A DNA stretch of 64,000 bases from CAWKOH01 sp963851245 (GCA_963851245.1 CAWKOH010000004.1:124001-188000), one strand, 5' to 3'; shown: positions 9,327 through 18,443, numbered from the stretch's first letter. Numbers and translations: made by a program. The notes: a model not told the origin generated them from the letters alone.

Positions 9327-10496
9327 GTGGAGCGCGAGGCAGCCCTGAGGCTTATGGACCGGGCCGTCACCGTCGGGGAGAACCTGTGGCCGGAGATGGC
9401 GGAGCGGCACATGGAGGTGCCGCTGACCTATTTCACGGACCCGGCGCTGTTCGGAAAGGAGAGGACGCTCTACGAGAGGTCTCCACTCGCCCTGATCGCG
9501 TCGAGTGAGATCGCCAACCCCCATGATTACCTGGTCCGCAACGCCCTCGGGCGGTCCATTCTCCTGACGCGCGACGCCGACGGGCGGGCCCACGCCTTCC
9601 TGAACTACTGCCGTCACCGGGGGGCCGAACCCGCCTGTGGATCCGGCAACTCACGCCGGTTCACCTGCCCCTACCACGGCTGGGTATACGACTCCAGGGG
9701 GGCGCTGGTCGGTATGCCGTTGCGCGACCGCCATGAGAGCATCGACCTCGGCAACTACCCGCTCGTCGAACTGCCGAGCGAAGAACGGCACGGCTTCGTG
9801 TGGGCGGTGCTGACCAGGGACCACCCGATCGACGTCGCCGCCCACCTCGGTGAGCTCGACGACGAGATCGGCCGGCTCGGCTGCGAGAAGATGCACTATT
9901 ACCCCTCGCACGACGAGGTTCGGATCGACGCCAATTGGAAGTCGGTGGCCGAAGGACTGCTGGAGGGCATCCACGTTCCGATAGTTCACGCCCAGACGTT
10001 CAACCTGAACCCCCAGGCCGCCAATGTGGATGTGGCCTATTACGACGGGTTCGGACCCCACATCCGCTGGGGCCTCGGGCTGTTCGACCATGACGGAGCC
10101 AAGGCTTGGCGCGCCGCCCCGAGGACCGAGTGGGATCCTGAGCAGGCCATCGGCAACATCTGGCTCATCTCACCCGGCCTGCTACTGGCCAACGAGCTCT
10201 ACGGCGTCATCTACGCCACCCTCACCCCGGGCGCCCATCCGACCGAATCCTTCTTCCGCTACGGCTGGCTCAGCCCCGTGACCGAAGCTCCCGACGGGAT
10301 GCCGAGCCCCGAAGCGATGGCGGACCGGGCTCGCCGGGCGGTGTACGAAGACCTGGCGGTGTGGGAGGGATGTGGCCGGGGACTATCGATGGGTCAGCAC
10401 CGCTACGAACTGATCGGCCCCAACGAGAAGGGGCTCCAGCTGTTCCACGAGGGCCTGGCCATCGAGACCGGCTACACCGGATTCCGGTACGTCTGA
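9327..10496 (+). CDS. Rieske non-heme iron ring-hydroxylating oxygenase, large subunit
   Basis: A 389-residue aromatic-ring-hydroxylating oxygenase alpha subunit. The Rieske [2Fe-2S] ligands are CRHRG and CPYHGW (about residues 95-120). The catalytic domain has NWKSVAEGLLEGIHVPIVH, giving the mononuclear-iron histidines, with a later acidic ligand expected. GTG 9327 is preceded by a GGGGGGAG ribosome-binding site. No beta subunit, ferredoxin or reductase is adjacent, so electron transfer must be encoded elsewhere. The flavoprotein and nitroreductase genes nearby suit ring modification. The exact substrate is unknown. Confidence 0.9.
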   Translation: MEREAALRLMDRAVTVGENLWPEMAERHMEVPLTYFTDPALFGKERTLYERSPLALIASSEIANPHDYLVRNALGRSILLTRDADGRAHAFLNYCRHRGAEPACGSGNSRRFTCPYHGWVYDSRGALVGMPLRDRHESIDLGNYPLVELPSEERHGFVWAVLTRDHPIDVAAHLGELDDEIGRLGCEKMHYYPSHDEVRIDANWKSVAEGLLEGIHVPIVHAQTFNLNPQAANVDVAYYDGFGPHIRWGLGLFDHDGAKAWRAAPRTEWDPEQAIGNIWLISPGLLLANELYGVIYATLTPGAHPTESFFRYGWLSPVTEAPDGMPSPEAMADRARRAVYEDLAVWEGCGRGLSMGQHRYELIGPNEKGLQLFHEGLAIETGYTGFRYV

Positions 10497-10538
10497 ACGG
10501 GCCGGCGACGGCGAACTGCACCACGGACTCAGCGGCTG

Positions 10539-11236
10539 ATGAAGGCTGAAGACATCCCGCCCTGGGAGGGTTGGTCGGAGATGAACCTGTTCGACGCCAT
10601 CTTCACCCCGCGGGCCACCCGGGTATACCAGAACCGCCCCCTTCCGGATGACGACGCTGGCCAAGATCCTGCGGGCCGGGACCTTCGCCTGCAGCTCCGG
10701 CAACACCCAGCCGTGGGAGTTCGTAGTCGTTACCGACGATGACATCAAGCGCCGGCTTCAACAGCCCCTCGCCGAGGCTTTCGCCCGGGCGGACAGGCAG
10801 CGGTCCCAGTCCCCTGAACAGCTGGTCGACGGGGCGGGCCGGCCCATCACCGGCCACGCCGCGGTCGACAATGTGCTCAATGTGGCCGCCATCGTCATGG
10901 TCTTCTGGAATCCGGACCGTGGCATTCGCTTCCGCGGAGAGTACGAAGAGCAGGCGGACGGGTCCCTGCGGGCGCTCCGGCCATCGCCGGGGGGAGGGGA
11001 TCGAGCCTGTTCCCGGCGTGCCAGAACATGATCCTGGCCGCCCAGGCCCTGGGCGTGCAGTCCCTGTTCACGACCTTCTTCGGGCTGGTGGAGCCGGTCG
11101 TGAAGGAGATCCTGCACGTCCCGCCCCGCATGTTCCTGGAGGCGGCTGTCTTCCTCGGCTACGGGGCGGAGCAGCTGGGGCGGCCCCGGCGGCGGCCTCT
11201 GGCCGAGACCGTCCATCTGAACGACTGGTCGGTCCA
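10539..11236 (+). CDS. Nitroreductase-family flavoprotein (frameshifted)
   Basis: Three reading-frame pieces assemble into one FMN nitroreductase of about 230 residues. The first has MNLFDAIFTPRATRVYQNRPLP (from 10539). The second, from about 10645, has LRAGTFACSSGNTQPWEFVVV, where CSSGNTQPW is the typical flavin-binding segment. The third, from about 11010, has CQNMILAAQALGVQSLF and ends RRPLAETVHLNDW. Two single-base shifts, near 10645 and 11000, are needed. In the last frame there is no stop before the amidohydrolase start at 11268, so the two genes read on in frame. It begins 42 bases after the Rieske gene. Confidence 0.8.
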
Positions 11237-11267
11237 CTCGGGCCGGAACGCCGGAGGTGCATTTCTG

Positions 11268-12478
11268 ATGAGAGAAACGGGCGAGATTCCCAAGATCGTC
11301 TCCGCCGACGACCACGTCGTGGAGCCGGCCTCCGTGTGGCAGGACCGGCTCCCGTCGAAGTACAAGGACGTCGGACCGCGGGTGGTGCGGGCGCCCGCCG
11401 AGATGTCCTTCTTCGGCGGGAAGTTCACCCACCGGATGGGCGGGGACGGCCCGCCGGCCGACTGGTGGCTGTACGAGGACCTGAGCTGGCCGCACACGCG
11501 ACTCGGTGCGTGCGCCGGGTACGAACCGGAGGAGGTGAGGGTCGAGCCGATCACCTATGACGAGATGCGGCCCGGCTGCTTCGAGCAGGAACCCCGGCTG
11601 GAGGACATGGACGTCAACTGGGTCGAAGCCTCACTGTGCTTCCCGACCTTTCCCCGGTTCTGCGGGCAGACTTTCTACGAGGCCAAGGACAAGGAGCTGG
11701 CGCTCCTTTGCGTCAAGGCCTACAACGACTGGATGGTGGAAGAGTGGTGTGCGGGCTCGGGGGGCCGGCTCATCCCGCTGGCCCTGATCCCGCTGTGGGA
11801 TCCGCACGGCCGCCGCCGAAGAGGTTCGGCGCAACGCGGCGCGCGCGGGTGCGGGCCGTGTGCTTCAGCGAGCAGCCGCCCAATCTGGGCCTCCCGTCCA
11901 TCCACGACAAGGACCGGTATCTGGGATCCGTTCGTAGCTGCATGCGACGAGACCGGGCACCGTTATCTGCATGCACAGCGGCTCGGGATCGAAGATGCCC
12001 TCGACCTCGGCGGACGCCCCGCCCGCAGTCGGATCGACCCTCACCCACGAGCTGGCCGAGCAGTCGCTGGCGGACTGGTTGTTCTCCGGGATGCTGGTTC
12101 GCTATCCCGACCTGGTCATCACCTACTCCGAAGGCCAGATCGGGTGGATCCCCTACATTCTCGAGCCGGGCGGACCGGATCTGGGAGCACAACCGGGGCT
12201 GGAACGAAGTCCGGGACCTGATTCCCGAGCCGCCGTCCAGCTACTACTGGGGGCGGGTGTACGGCTGCTTCTTCGAGGATCCCGCCGGGCTGGCCCAGCT
12301 CGATGCCATCGGCGCCGATCAGGTCACCTTCGAGGTCGACTATCCCCACGCGGACGGTACGTGGCCGCACAGTAAGGAAGTGGCCGAGCACCTCCTGGCC
12401 GGCCTCGACGACCACACAATCCACAGGCTGGTCCGGGGTAACACGATCAGGATGCTCGACCTCGATCTGTCCGGCTGA
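11268..12478 (+). CDS. Amidohydrolase-2 family metal-dependent hydrolase (frameshifted, paralogue 1)
   Basis: A PF04909-type TIM-barrel hydrolase or decarboxylase of about 400 residues. ATG 11268 follows GGAGG by nine bases. The first beta-strand reads IVSADDHVVEPASVW, giving the D-x-H-x-x-E metal motif. A middle segment, CMHSGSGS, supplies a barrel His. The end reads FEVDYPHADGTWPHS, with the C-terminal Asp/His. Frame changes are needed near 11810, 11930 and 12170. The protein is otherwise coherent and has the family's usual length. It directly follows the nitroreductase. Substrate unknown. Confidence 0.8.
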
Positions 12479-13429
12479 CCGCTTCCTCCCAGCCGGCCCG
12501 CACCTCGGGAAGTACCTCGGCTCCGAGAGCGGCGATCTGCTCCAGCACCTCCTGCGCCGAGACCCCTGCGGCCGAGATCCGCAGGCTCAGCGCCGTGGCG
12601 CCGGTGGCGGCCATAGCCTGCAGAAGCCCGCCGGCCACCTGCGCGGCCGACCCGGAGATGGTGGTGTTGCCGTCGGCGAAGCGGGCCCGCCGTTGAGCGG
12701 GGGGGTAGCGGGCCATAGCGGGCCGCCTCGGCCTCGATCCGGGCCGGGTTCGTTTCACCGCACCAGACCGACCGGGTAAGGACGAGCGGGCCGTATCCTC
12801 CCTCCCCGAGGTACCAGTCGACGAGCTGGCGAAGACGTTCCAGCCCGGACAAGGCGTCGGTCAAGAGGCCGACTCCGCGGCGGGCCGCCCGGCGAACCGC
12901 GATCCTGCTCATGGCGGCCGAAACCACCGGAATGGCACCGGGCGCCAGGGCGCTCAGGGCCTGATCGCCGGCGAGCGGGGGCCCGGCCCGCCCTGCCAGG
13001 GCCGCGGCCACCACTTCGAGACCGGCATCGAAGCGCCGGGCCAGCGTGTCGTCGAGCACGTTTCCTGCGATCGCGAAGTCCTGCTCCAGGGATCCCGGCG
13101 CCAGGCCCAGCGCGACGCGGCCGGGAAAGCGCACCGCCAACCACGCCGTCTCTTCGGCCACCAGCGCCGCCGGTCTCAGTGGTAAGAGGAGCGGCCCCGG
13201 CCCCGCCCATACCCGGGGGCACTCTTCGAGCACCCAGCCGGACACCTGCAGCGGGTTGGGCAGGTTTCCCGGGAAGCCGCCGTGATGCTCGCTCACCGTG
13301 ACGCCGTCGAACCCGGCCGCGTCCGCCCTGCGAGCTTGTTCGAGCAGATCGGCCAGGATGCCGGCCGCGTCCTGGGTGCCCGGCGTAAAGGCGGATCGAG
13401 ATCGATCCGGGGGTGAGGGGGCCGCTCAC
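12447..13429 (-). CDS. Luciferase-like (LLM class) flavin/F420-dependent oxidoreductase (frameshifted)
   Basis: Assembled from three frames, this is a luciferase-like monooxygenase/oxidoreductase of about 325 residues. The signature is FDGVTVSEHHGGFPGNLPNP near the N-terminus, and PGRVALGLAPGS is the expected G-rich strand. The C-terminal part (12447-12690) reads ISGSAAQVAGGLLQAMAATG. Frame changes are needed near 13395 and 12700. GTG 13429 is the likeliest start. The family uses reduced FMN or F420H2; which one cannot be told here. Its 3' end overlaps the end of the amidohydrolase on the other strand. Confidence 0.75.
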
Positions 13430-13596
13430 CCCGTGGTCTTCCTGGTCTGGCCGGGTCGTGTGCTCAATGTACCGAGGGCCGGGCCCACCCCGCTGGTGCA
13501 GACTCGTGCGGCCGGGTGTCGATTTCGCGACTCGCCGTTCGTCTTGACCCGACCACACAGAACGGGTTGACCTGACCCACGACTTCAGGAGTGACC

Positions 13597-13953
13597 ATGA
13601 CCGACTCATCCACCCAGGGAATCAAGACCGTCCTCCATCCCGTGTCCGACCTGGCCAAGGCCAAGCCCGTGTACACCGCCCTGCTCGGCGTGGCGCCGCT
13701 GGCCGACGAGTCCTACTACGTGGGATACGAGGTGGCCGGCCAGCACATCGGTCTGGTGCCGGGCGGCGGACCGCAGGGCATGACCTCACCGGTGGCCTTC
13801 TGGCACGTAGCGGACATCGAGGCGAAGCTGGCCGAGGTGACCGCGGCCGGGGCCACCGTGAAGGAGTCGGCCCACGACGTCGGCGGCGGCCGCCTGGTGG
13901 CCACGGTCACCGACCCCGACGGCAACGTCCTCGGGCTGCTTCAGGACCCGTGA
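13597..13953 (+). CDS. VOC / glyoxalase-like protein
   Basis: A 118-residue vicinal-oxygen-chelate protein made of two beta-alpha-beta-beta-beta modules. It opens IKTVLHPVSDLAKAKPVYTALLG and closes VTDPDGNVLGLLQDP, the usual VOC end with the metal Glu position replaced by Gly-Leu. AGGAG lies seven bases before ATG 13597; an upstream GTG at 13591 is less likely. VOC proteins include glyoxalases, extradiol dioxygenases and antibiotic-resistance proteins. With metal ligands unclear, only the fold is assigned. Confidence 0.82.
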   Translation: MTDSSTQGIKTVLHPVSDLAKAKPVYTALLGVAPLADESYYVGYEVAGQHIGLVPGGGPQGMTSPVAFWHVADIEAKLAEVTAAGATVKESAHDVGGGRLVATVTDPDGNVLGLLQDP

Positions 13954-14039
13954 GTGCGACCGGCGCCGGTTGAGGCCGGCGCCGGATCATCGAATGGCAC
14001 CATCTCGACTCCGAGGGCCCGTAGCGGTACTCTCCCGGC

Positions 14040-14577
14040 GTGCAGGTCCACTCCTACTCCGTTGACGTAGAGGGGACGCCCAAGGAGATCTGGCGAGTCT
14101 TCTGGGCCCACCGTTCCGGCACGGTCACCCGCGGCGGGGTCACCATCGAGGTGCTGCACCCGGGGGACGAGGTCGGGAATGGCCTGGTCCGGCACTGCAC
14201 CTTTCCCGTACCGGCTGTTGTCGGGCGGAAAGGGGGTGTCCTGGGAGTGGCTCACCGAGGTCTGTCCCCACCGGTCCTGGCGCTACGAAGCGGTGGGCAA
14301 ACCACTCTGGTCGAAGGCGACCGGTTTCACTCGCCTCGAAGACCGGGGGGAAGGACGAACAAGGGTGCACTTCGAGGAGCGCTACCACGCCTTCAACCCG
14401 ATACTGCGGCGGCTGTTCGAGCGCCGGGTCCATGAGGCCATATCCAGGTCCAACGATGACACCATCGCTTCGTCCATCACCGCCGGCGTCCGGGGCCATG
14501 CGCCAGCGAGAACTCAGTCGAGAGAAGACGATCACGCCCGAGTGACGGACGGGGAAGGGTGGGCCTGGTGGAACTGA
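14040..14577 (+). CDS. SRPBCC-family protein (frameshifted)
   Basis: Two frames join near 14215 into a START/SRPBCC-like protein of about 170 residues. The first opens with VDVEGTPKEIWRVFWAHRSG from GTG 14040, the usual first strand and helix. The second continues with WLTEVCPHRSWRYEAVGKPL and ends with a long C-terminal helix (FERRVHEAISRSNDD). The fold forms a hydrophobic pocket that binds lipids, polyketides or aromatic compounds. The exact C-terminus is uncertain because the open frame runs 19 bases into the dioxygenase gene. Confidence 0.65.
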
Positions 14578-15413
14578 TACCCGTGTCGGGAGCGCTGGGT
14601 GCGGAGGTTGGCGGCGTGAACCTCAGGACCATGAGCGCGGAACAGTTTGAGGAAGTCCTCGGTGCGCTCCATCATTTCGAGGTGATCTTTTTCCGGGGAG
14701 CCCATCTCAGGCCCGACGAACACATGAGGCTCGCCGAGCGTTTCGGCGAAGTGGAGATCTTCCCGATGGCGCGCCTGATGGGGCGGACGAAACCGGCCTT
14801 CCAGATCATCGAGGACGGGCCCGACAGCCGAACCGAGACCGACGACTGGCACACCGACGTCACCTGGGTCGCGGAGCCCCCGCGCTACGTGCTCCTGCAC
14901 GCCGAAGTGATGCCCGATCGCGGTGGCGACACTCTGTGGGCGTCCATGACCAGCGCCTACGAGGCCCTCTCGCCGGTCATGCAGGAACTGCTGGCGGGCC
15001 TGGAAGTGGTTCACGACTGCAGCAGCTTCGTCGAGGCCATGAAGAGAAAGGCTCGTGGGGTCGACGTCGACGCGGTGGCCGCCAAACTCCGTGATGCGTA
15101 CCCGCCCGTGAAACATCCCCTCGTCCGCACCCACCCCGACACTGGCCGGCGGGCGCTCTTCCTGGGCGGCAGTTTCATGCGCCACGTCGCAGGAATGCAC
15201 GAGGACGAGAGCAGGGCCCTGCTCGATCTGCTCAGCCGCCACATCGAGGATCCAAGGTTCCACTGCCGGTGGCGCTGGCAGCCCGGCGACCTCGCCATAT
15301 GGGATGAACGATCGACCAATCACCGCAGCGCCGGGGACCACTTCCCGCAAGTCCGGGTTATCCGTCGCATCGAGATCGCGGGCGACCGGCCCTACTTCGA
15401 TCCGGCTGCCTGA
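14559..15413 (+). CDS. TauD/TfdA-type Fe(II)/2-oxoglutarate dioxygenase
   Basis: A 284-residue cytoplasmic dioxygenase. The 2-His-1-Asp iron triad is visible as WHTDVTW (H and D, about residues 98-100) and the distal His in DERSTNHRSAG. The 2-oxoglutarate-binding Arg is in the final RVIRRIEIAGDRP segment. The family oxidises taurine, 2,4-D, alkyl sulfates and similar compounds using 2-oxoglutarate and O2. GGGGAAGG precedes GTG 14559; GTG 14568 is an alternative. The substrate is unknown. It converges on the alpha/beta hydrolase. Confidence 0.9.
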   Translation: MGLVELIPVSGALGAEVGGVNLRTMSAEQFEEVLGALHHFEVIFFRGAHLRPDEHMRLAERFGEVEIFPMARLMGRTKPAFQIIEDGPDSRTETDDWHTDVTWVAEPPRYVLLHAEVMPDRGGDTLWASMTSAYEALSPVMQELLAGLEVVHDCSSFVEAMKRKARGVDVDAVAAKLRDAYPPVKHPLVRTHPDTGRRALFLGGSFMRHVAGMHEDESRALLDLLSRHIEDPRFHCRWRWQPGDLAIWDERSTNHRSAGDHFPQVRVIRRIEIAGDRPYFDPAA

Positions 15414-15424
15414 GACAGACGGCC

Positions 15425-15946
15425 TCAATCGCGGCAGAAGTCCAGCACGGCCTCGTTGAAGACATCGGCGCGCTCGGCATATCCCGAGTGGCCCCCGTTG
15501 GCCAGCTTGGTGAGCATCTGCGCCGACCATTCCGAAAGGGCGGCGGTGGCGAAGTTGAAGGGTGAGTCCGACGTCACCAGCCGGCGTACTCGATCGGAGT
15601 GCTGCTGGGTGACGCCTGAGACGGCCAGGCCTCCCATCGAGTGGCCCACCAGGTTGGCCCGGGAGATGCCGAGATGATCGAGCAGGCCGAACAGGTCGTC
15701 GGCGTAGACGTTGGCGCCGGCGGGCAGGCGTCCCATCGGGCTCTGGCCGAAGCCTCGGGCGTCATAGACAACGCAGCGAAACTCGTTTCGGAACAGGGCG
15801 ACCTGCTGCCACCAGTGGATCCTCGTCCCCTCGCCGCCGTGCGCCAGCACCATCCACGGACCATTCCCGGTTACTTCGTAGTACAGGTGGGTGCCGTCGA
15901 CGGGTGCCACGCCAGCGTCGACTGAGATTTCGGTCCGGTCAGACAC
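15425..15946 (-). CDS. Alpha/beta hydrolase with an internal deletion
   Basis: The gene reads MSDRTEIS from GTG 15946 and overlaps the end of the upstream SDR by eight bases. It has the hydrolase N-terminal half: oxyanion-region HGGEGTRIHW and nucleophile elbow GHSMGG (Ser). Its last 25 residues, NGGHSGYAERADVFNEAVLD, look like the normal family C-terminus with the catalytic His. The lid, the strand carrying the acidic triad residue and about 90 residues in between are missing, so the protein is only 173 residues. The deletion is in frame. As read it should be inactive. Confidence 0.75.
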   Translation of the reverse strand: MSDRTEISVDAGVAPVDGTHLYYEVTGNGPWMVLAHGGEGTRIHWWQQVALFRNEFRCVVYDARGFGQSPMGRLPAGANVYADDLFGLLDHLGISRANLVGHSMGGLAVSGVTQQHSDRVRRLVTSDSPFNFATAALSEWSAQMLTKLANGGHSGYAERADVFNEAVLDFCRD

Positions 15947-16321
15947 CGTCACCGAGCCCACCGTCGACGTCGACCAGCGCGCCGTTGACATATCCGGCCC
16001 GGGCCGACGCCAGGTAGACGATGACGTCGGCCACCTCCTCCGCCGTTCCGAACCGGCCCACCGGCACCCGGGCCCCCCGCTCGTCGAACACCCCCTCGAC
16101 CGACGTACCGGTGCTCTCCGCGATCTCGGCGGCCGTCCGCTCCCACATGTCGGTGCGGATCAAACCGGGGAGAACCGCGTTCACGAGGACCTGATCGGAT
16201 CCGTACTTGCGCGCCAGGGATTTGGTCACGGCCAGCAGGGCTGCCTTCGCGGCGGCGTAGTCGATGAGCGCGGCGCTCGGATACTTGGCCGCACCGCTCG
16301 AGACCATGATCACCCGGCCCC
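15939..16321 (-). pseudogene. 3' half of an SDR gene split by an insertion element
   Basis: This fragment encodes the C-terminal half of a short-chain dehydrogenase: RVIMVSSGAAKYPS, the Y-x-x-x-K catalytic motif in DYAAAKAALLAV, VNAVLPGLIRTDMW and the closing VDVDGG. Its 5' end stops abruptly at about 16321 in unrelated DNA. The missing N-terminal half lies at 18444-18846 on the same strand. Joining the two gives AAMRKKKW-GRVIMVSSG in one frame, with a total of about 261 residues, the normal SDR length. Confidence 0.9.
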
Positions 16322-16331
16322 ATATTCTTTT
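16322..16331. repeat. Left copy of a probable 9-bp target duplication
   Basis: ATATTCTTTT here matches ATTTCTTTT at 18444-18452 except for one extra base. It sits between the 3' SDR fragment and the GGG that begins the element. ISKra4-family elements commonly make duplications of about this size, so this looks like a target-site duplication with a later or erroneous one-base insertion. Confidence 0.55.
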
Positions 16332-16368
16332 GGGTAGACGGCTCGGGAATAGTGATGCGCCTCGACAC

Positions 16369-16792
16369 TTTTAGAATGGTTATAGTATGGGTTATGGTGT
16401 GAGGTGATAAATAAGTTGTGTATATGGTTTTTTTGGGGGGAGAAGTATTAATAGTAAGAGTATGGTATATAGTAGGTGTTTTATATGAAGTGAAGTTTGT
16501 GTATAGTGGGTTTGAAGATGTATTTGTTTATAGTTAGGATATTAAATGAAAATAAATAGATTAATAAAGAGGAGAATAAGTGGGTTAAGGATAGAGTGTT
16601 ATATAGAAGTAGTAGTGTTGGTAGAAGTAGGTTTTAGAAGAGGTAGATAGTTGTGAAAAGAAGGAGAAGTTAGAAATTGGATAGTATTGGTGGAAGGAAA
16701 AAAATAATAAATAGAATTGATATAAATAAGAGGAAGGTAGTAGATTGGTGGAATTGAAAGTATTTGTAGAATTAGTATAAGTAATAGAATAA
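16369..16792. other. 424-bp tract with no cytosine on the + strand
   Basis: Hand count over the tract gives A 160, T 142, G 122 and C 0, so GC is about 29 percent in a high-GC region. The edges are sharp: the last C is at 16368 and the next at 16793. It is not a simple repeat. Open frames through it on the minus strand give a low-complexity Tyr/Ser/Phe/Thr/Asn peptide, which is only a consequence of a strand with no G. The tract lies between the left end of the insertion element and its first gene. Confidence 0.95.
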
Positions 16793-16929
16793 CTCTGAGA
16801 AGTGAAGTGGTAGTTATTCGCAGAGGTCGAAAAAAAAGTCCTCTCAAGGGCCCCGGGCATCCACCACTTCTGATCAGGCGCATGGTCTTCTCTGTCTGTA
16901 GCGATAACTCGATACAGAGAGGAGGTACG

Positions 16930-17217
16930 ATGCCTTGCATCCCACGCCGCCGTGCCGAATTGGTGCTCCACGGGAGCCTGACCACGTTCCGTCGCCGGTG
17001 CGGCAAGCCCACCTGCCACTGCGCGAGCGGCGAACCGCACGAGACGCCCGCTCTGGTCTACACCGAGGCCGGCCGGTCCAAGACGATGACCTTGCGTCCG
17101 AGCGAAGTGGCCGAAGTGAGCGAGGCTCTGGCCCGCTATGAGCAGGCCAAGGACCAGCTCGAGTCGGCTGCCGCAGCAGGGATCGCCGCTCTTAGGGCTC
17201 GCCGGAGCCCGTCGTGA
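16930..17217 (+). CDS. DUF6788-like small protein of an ISKra4-type element
   Basis: Ninety-five residues. ATG 16930 follows AGAGAGGAGGT, the strongest ribosome-binding site in this region. The core reads LTTFRRRCGKPTCHCASGEP, a C-x-x-x-x-C-x-C cluster resembling a small zinc knuckle, followed by a strand ending in SKTMTLRP. A long C-terminal helix follows. Such small proteins precede transposases in ISKra4-like elements; their role is not established. It overlaps the transposase start by GTGA. Confidence 0.7.
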   Translation: MPCIPRRRAELVLHGSLTTFRRRCGKPTCHCASGEPHETPALVYTEAGRSKTMTLRPSEVAEVSEALARYEQAKDQLESAAAAGIAALRARRSPS

Positions 17218-18443
17218 GTGACACCGACTGTTTCGCTTCGGCACGGGAGGCTTTCGAGGACGTCGTGGGCTGGCTGGAGGGTGCCGAGGCAGCGGATTGA
17301 ACCACGCTGAGGTGGAAGACGAGCTTTGCACCCGGGGCCGGGAGGTGATGCGCCGACTGTTCCAGGACCACCTGGACCTGCGATGTGCAGAGCGAGACCC
17401 GCAGCGATGTGATCGACGCCGACGGCGTCACCCACGGCTCGGTGGAACCCGACCACCGGCGAGGGCTGGGCTCCCTTTTCGGTCCGGTCACGGTAGAGCC
17501 GCCTCGCCTACCGCCATAGGGGCCATCCCAACCTTCATCCGGCCGACGCCAGCCTCAACCTGCCGGTGGAATACCACAGCCACGGCGTGCGTCGCCTGGC
17601 CGCCGTCGAGTCGACGAGGGGCTCCTTCGACGACGCCCGGACCGCGATCGCGTCGGTGACCGGGTCCGCTATCGGCAAGCGTCAGGTGGAAGCTCTGACC
17701 AGAACAGCAGCGGCCGACGTGGAGGCGTTCTACCTATCGGCCACGGCGCCAGCGACCGCGAAGGGCGACGTGGTGGTCATCTCGGTCGACGGCAAGGGCA
17801 TCGTCATGCGCCCCGACGCTCTTCGCGAGGCCACGGCCCGGGCCACGGCGGAGGCGACAACCAAGTTGCGCACCCGGCTTTCCCAGGGGGAGAAGTGCAA
17901 CCGCAAGCGCATGGCCACCGTCGGTGCTGTCTATGACGTGACGCCCACGCCCGCGGGCCCGAAGATGTCCTCGCCTCCAGTTCGGCCACACAGCCAACGC
18001 CGGCACCCCAAGCGGCGAACAAGTGGGTTACGGCCAGCGTGGCTATCGACGCCGCAGCGGTGGTGACGTCGGTCTTCGACGAGGCAGCCCGCCGTGACCG
18101 ACGGCGACGCCGACCCTGGATCGCACTGGTGGACGGCAACAACCACCAAATCGACCTGATCACCTCCGAGGCCGGCCGCCGAGGGGTGGACCTGACCGTC
18201 CTTGTCGACTTCGTCCACGTACTCGAATACCTCTGGGCCGCGGCGTGGTGCGTTCTTCGCAGAGGGCGACCCTGCCGCAGAAGGCTGGGTGAAGGACCGG
18301 GCCTTGGCCGTTCTCGACGGCAGAGCCCGAAGCGTCGCCGCCGGCATCCGTCGTCGGGCCACCGCCGAGGGCCTGGCCAACACCAAACGCAAGAAAGCCG
18401 ACGACGCCGCTCGCTACCTCACCAACAAGGCCGGCTACCTCCC
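17214..18443 (+). pseudogene. ISKra4-family transposase, frameshifted and 3'-truncated
   Basis: Starts at GTG 17214 overlapping the previous stop. Read across frames it follows the family order: REVMRRLFQDHLDLR, LNLPVEYHSHGVRRLAAVES, GKRQVEALTRTAAADVEAFY, the DDE-core strand VVVISVDGKGIVMRPDALRE, KRMATVGAVYDV, WIALVDGNNHQIDLI and LTVLVDFVHVLEYLW. At least five frame changes are needed. It ends at YLTNKAGYLP, before the segment that normally carries the catalytic Glu (the GVIEGACRH region). It cannot make an active transposase as read. Confidence 0.85.

Larger units (their letters stand above)
16332..18443 (+). mobile_element. ISKra4-like insertion element, right end incomplete
   Basis: A 2.1-kb insertion between the two halves of one SDR gene. 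In order it holds a 5' segment starting GGGTAGACGGCTCGGG, a 424-bp cytosine-free tract, a DUF6788-like small gene, and a multiply frameshifted ISKra4-type transposase. The transposase stops at YLTNKAGYLP, about 85 residues before the family's usual end, and SDR sequence follows at once. The element ends CCC, complementing the GGG at the left, and is flanked by near-identical 9-10 bp sequences. Whether the right end is a true truncation or an assembly fault is open. Confidence 0.8.

Noticed and set aside
16369..16792. Identification as the classical synthetic G-less transcription cassette
   Set aside because: Length is similar, but the A-rich composition does not fit a C-rich design and I cannot recall a matching sequence, so it is kept only as a possibility.
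16369..16792. Explanation by cytosine deamination of local GC-rich DNA
   Set aside because: Converting C to T would leave about 50 percent T and low A; the tract has A 38 percent and T 33 percent.
16804..16870. Hairpin formed by GAAGTGGT and ACCACTTC as a terminator
   Set aside because: The arms are only 8 bp with about 50 bases between them and no T run; too weak to call.
16585..17331. A 248-codon minus-strand frame through the cytosine-free tract
   Set aside because: Its Tyr/Ser/Phe/Asn/Thr-rich half is forced by a strand lacking G, and its other half is antisense to the DUF6788-like gene. No motif or ribosome-binding site.
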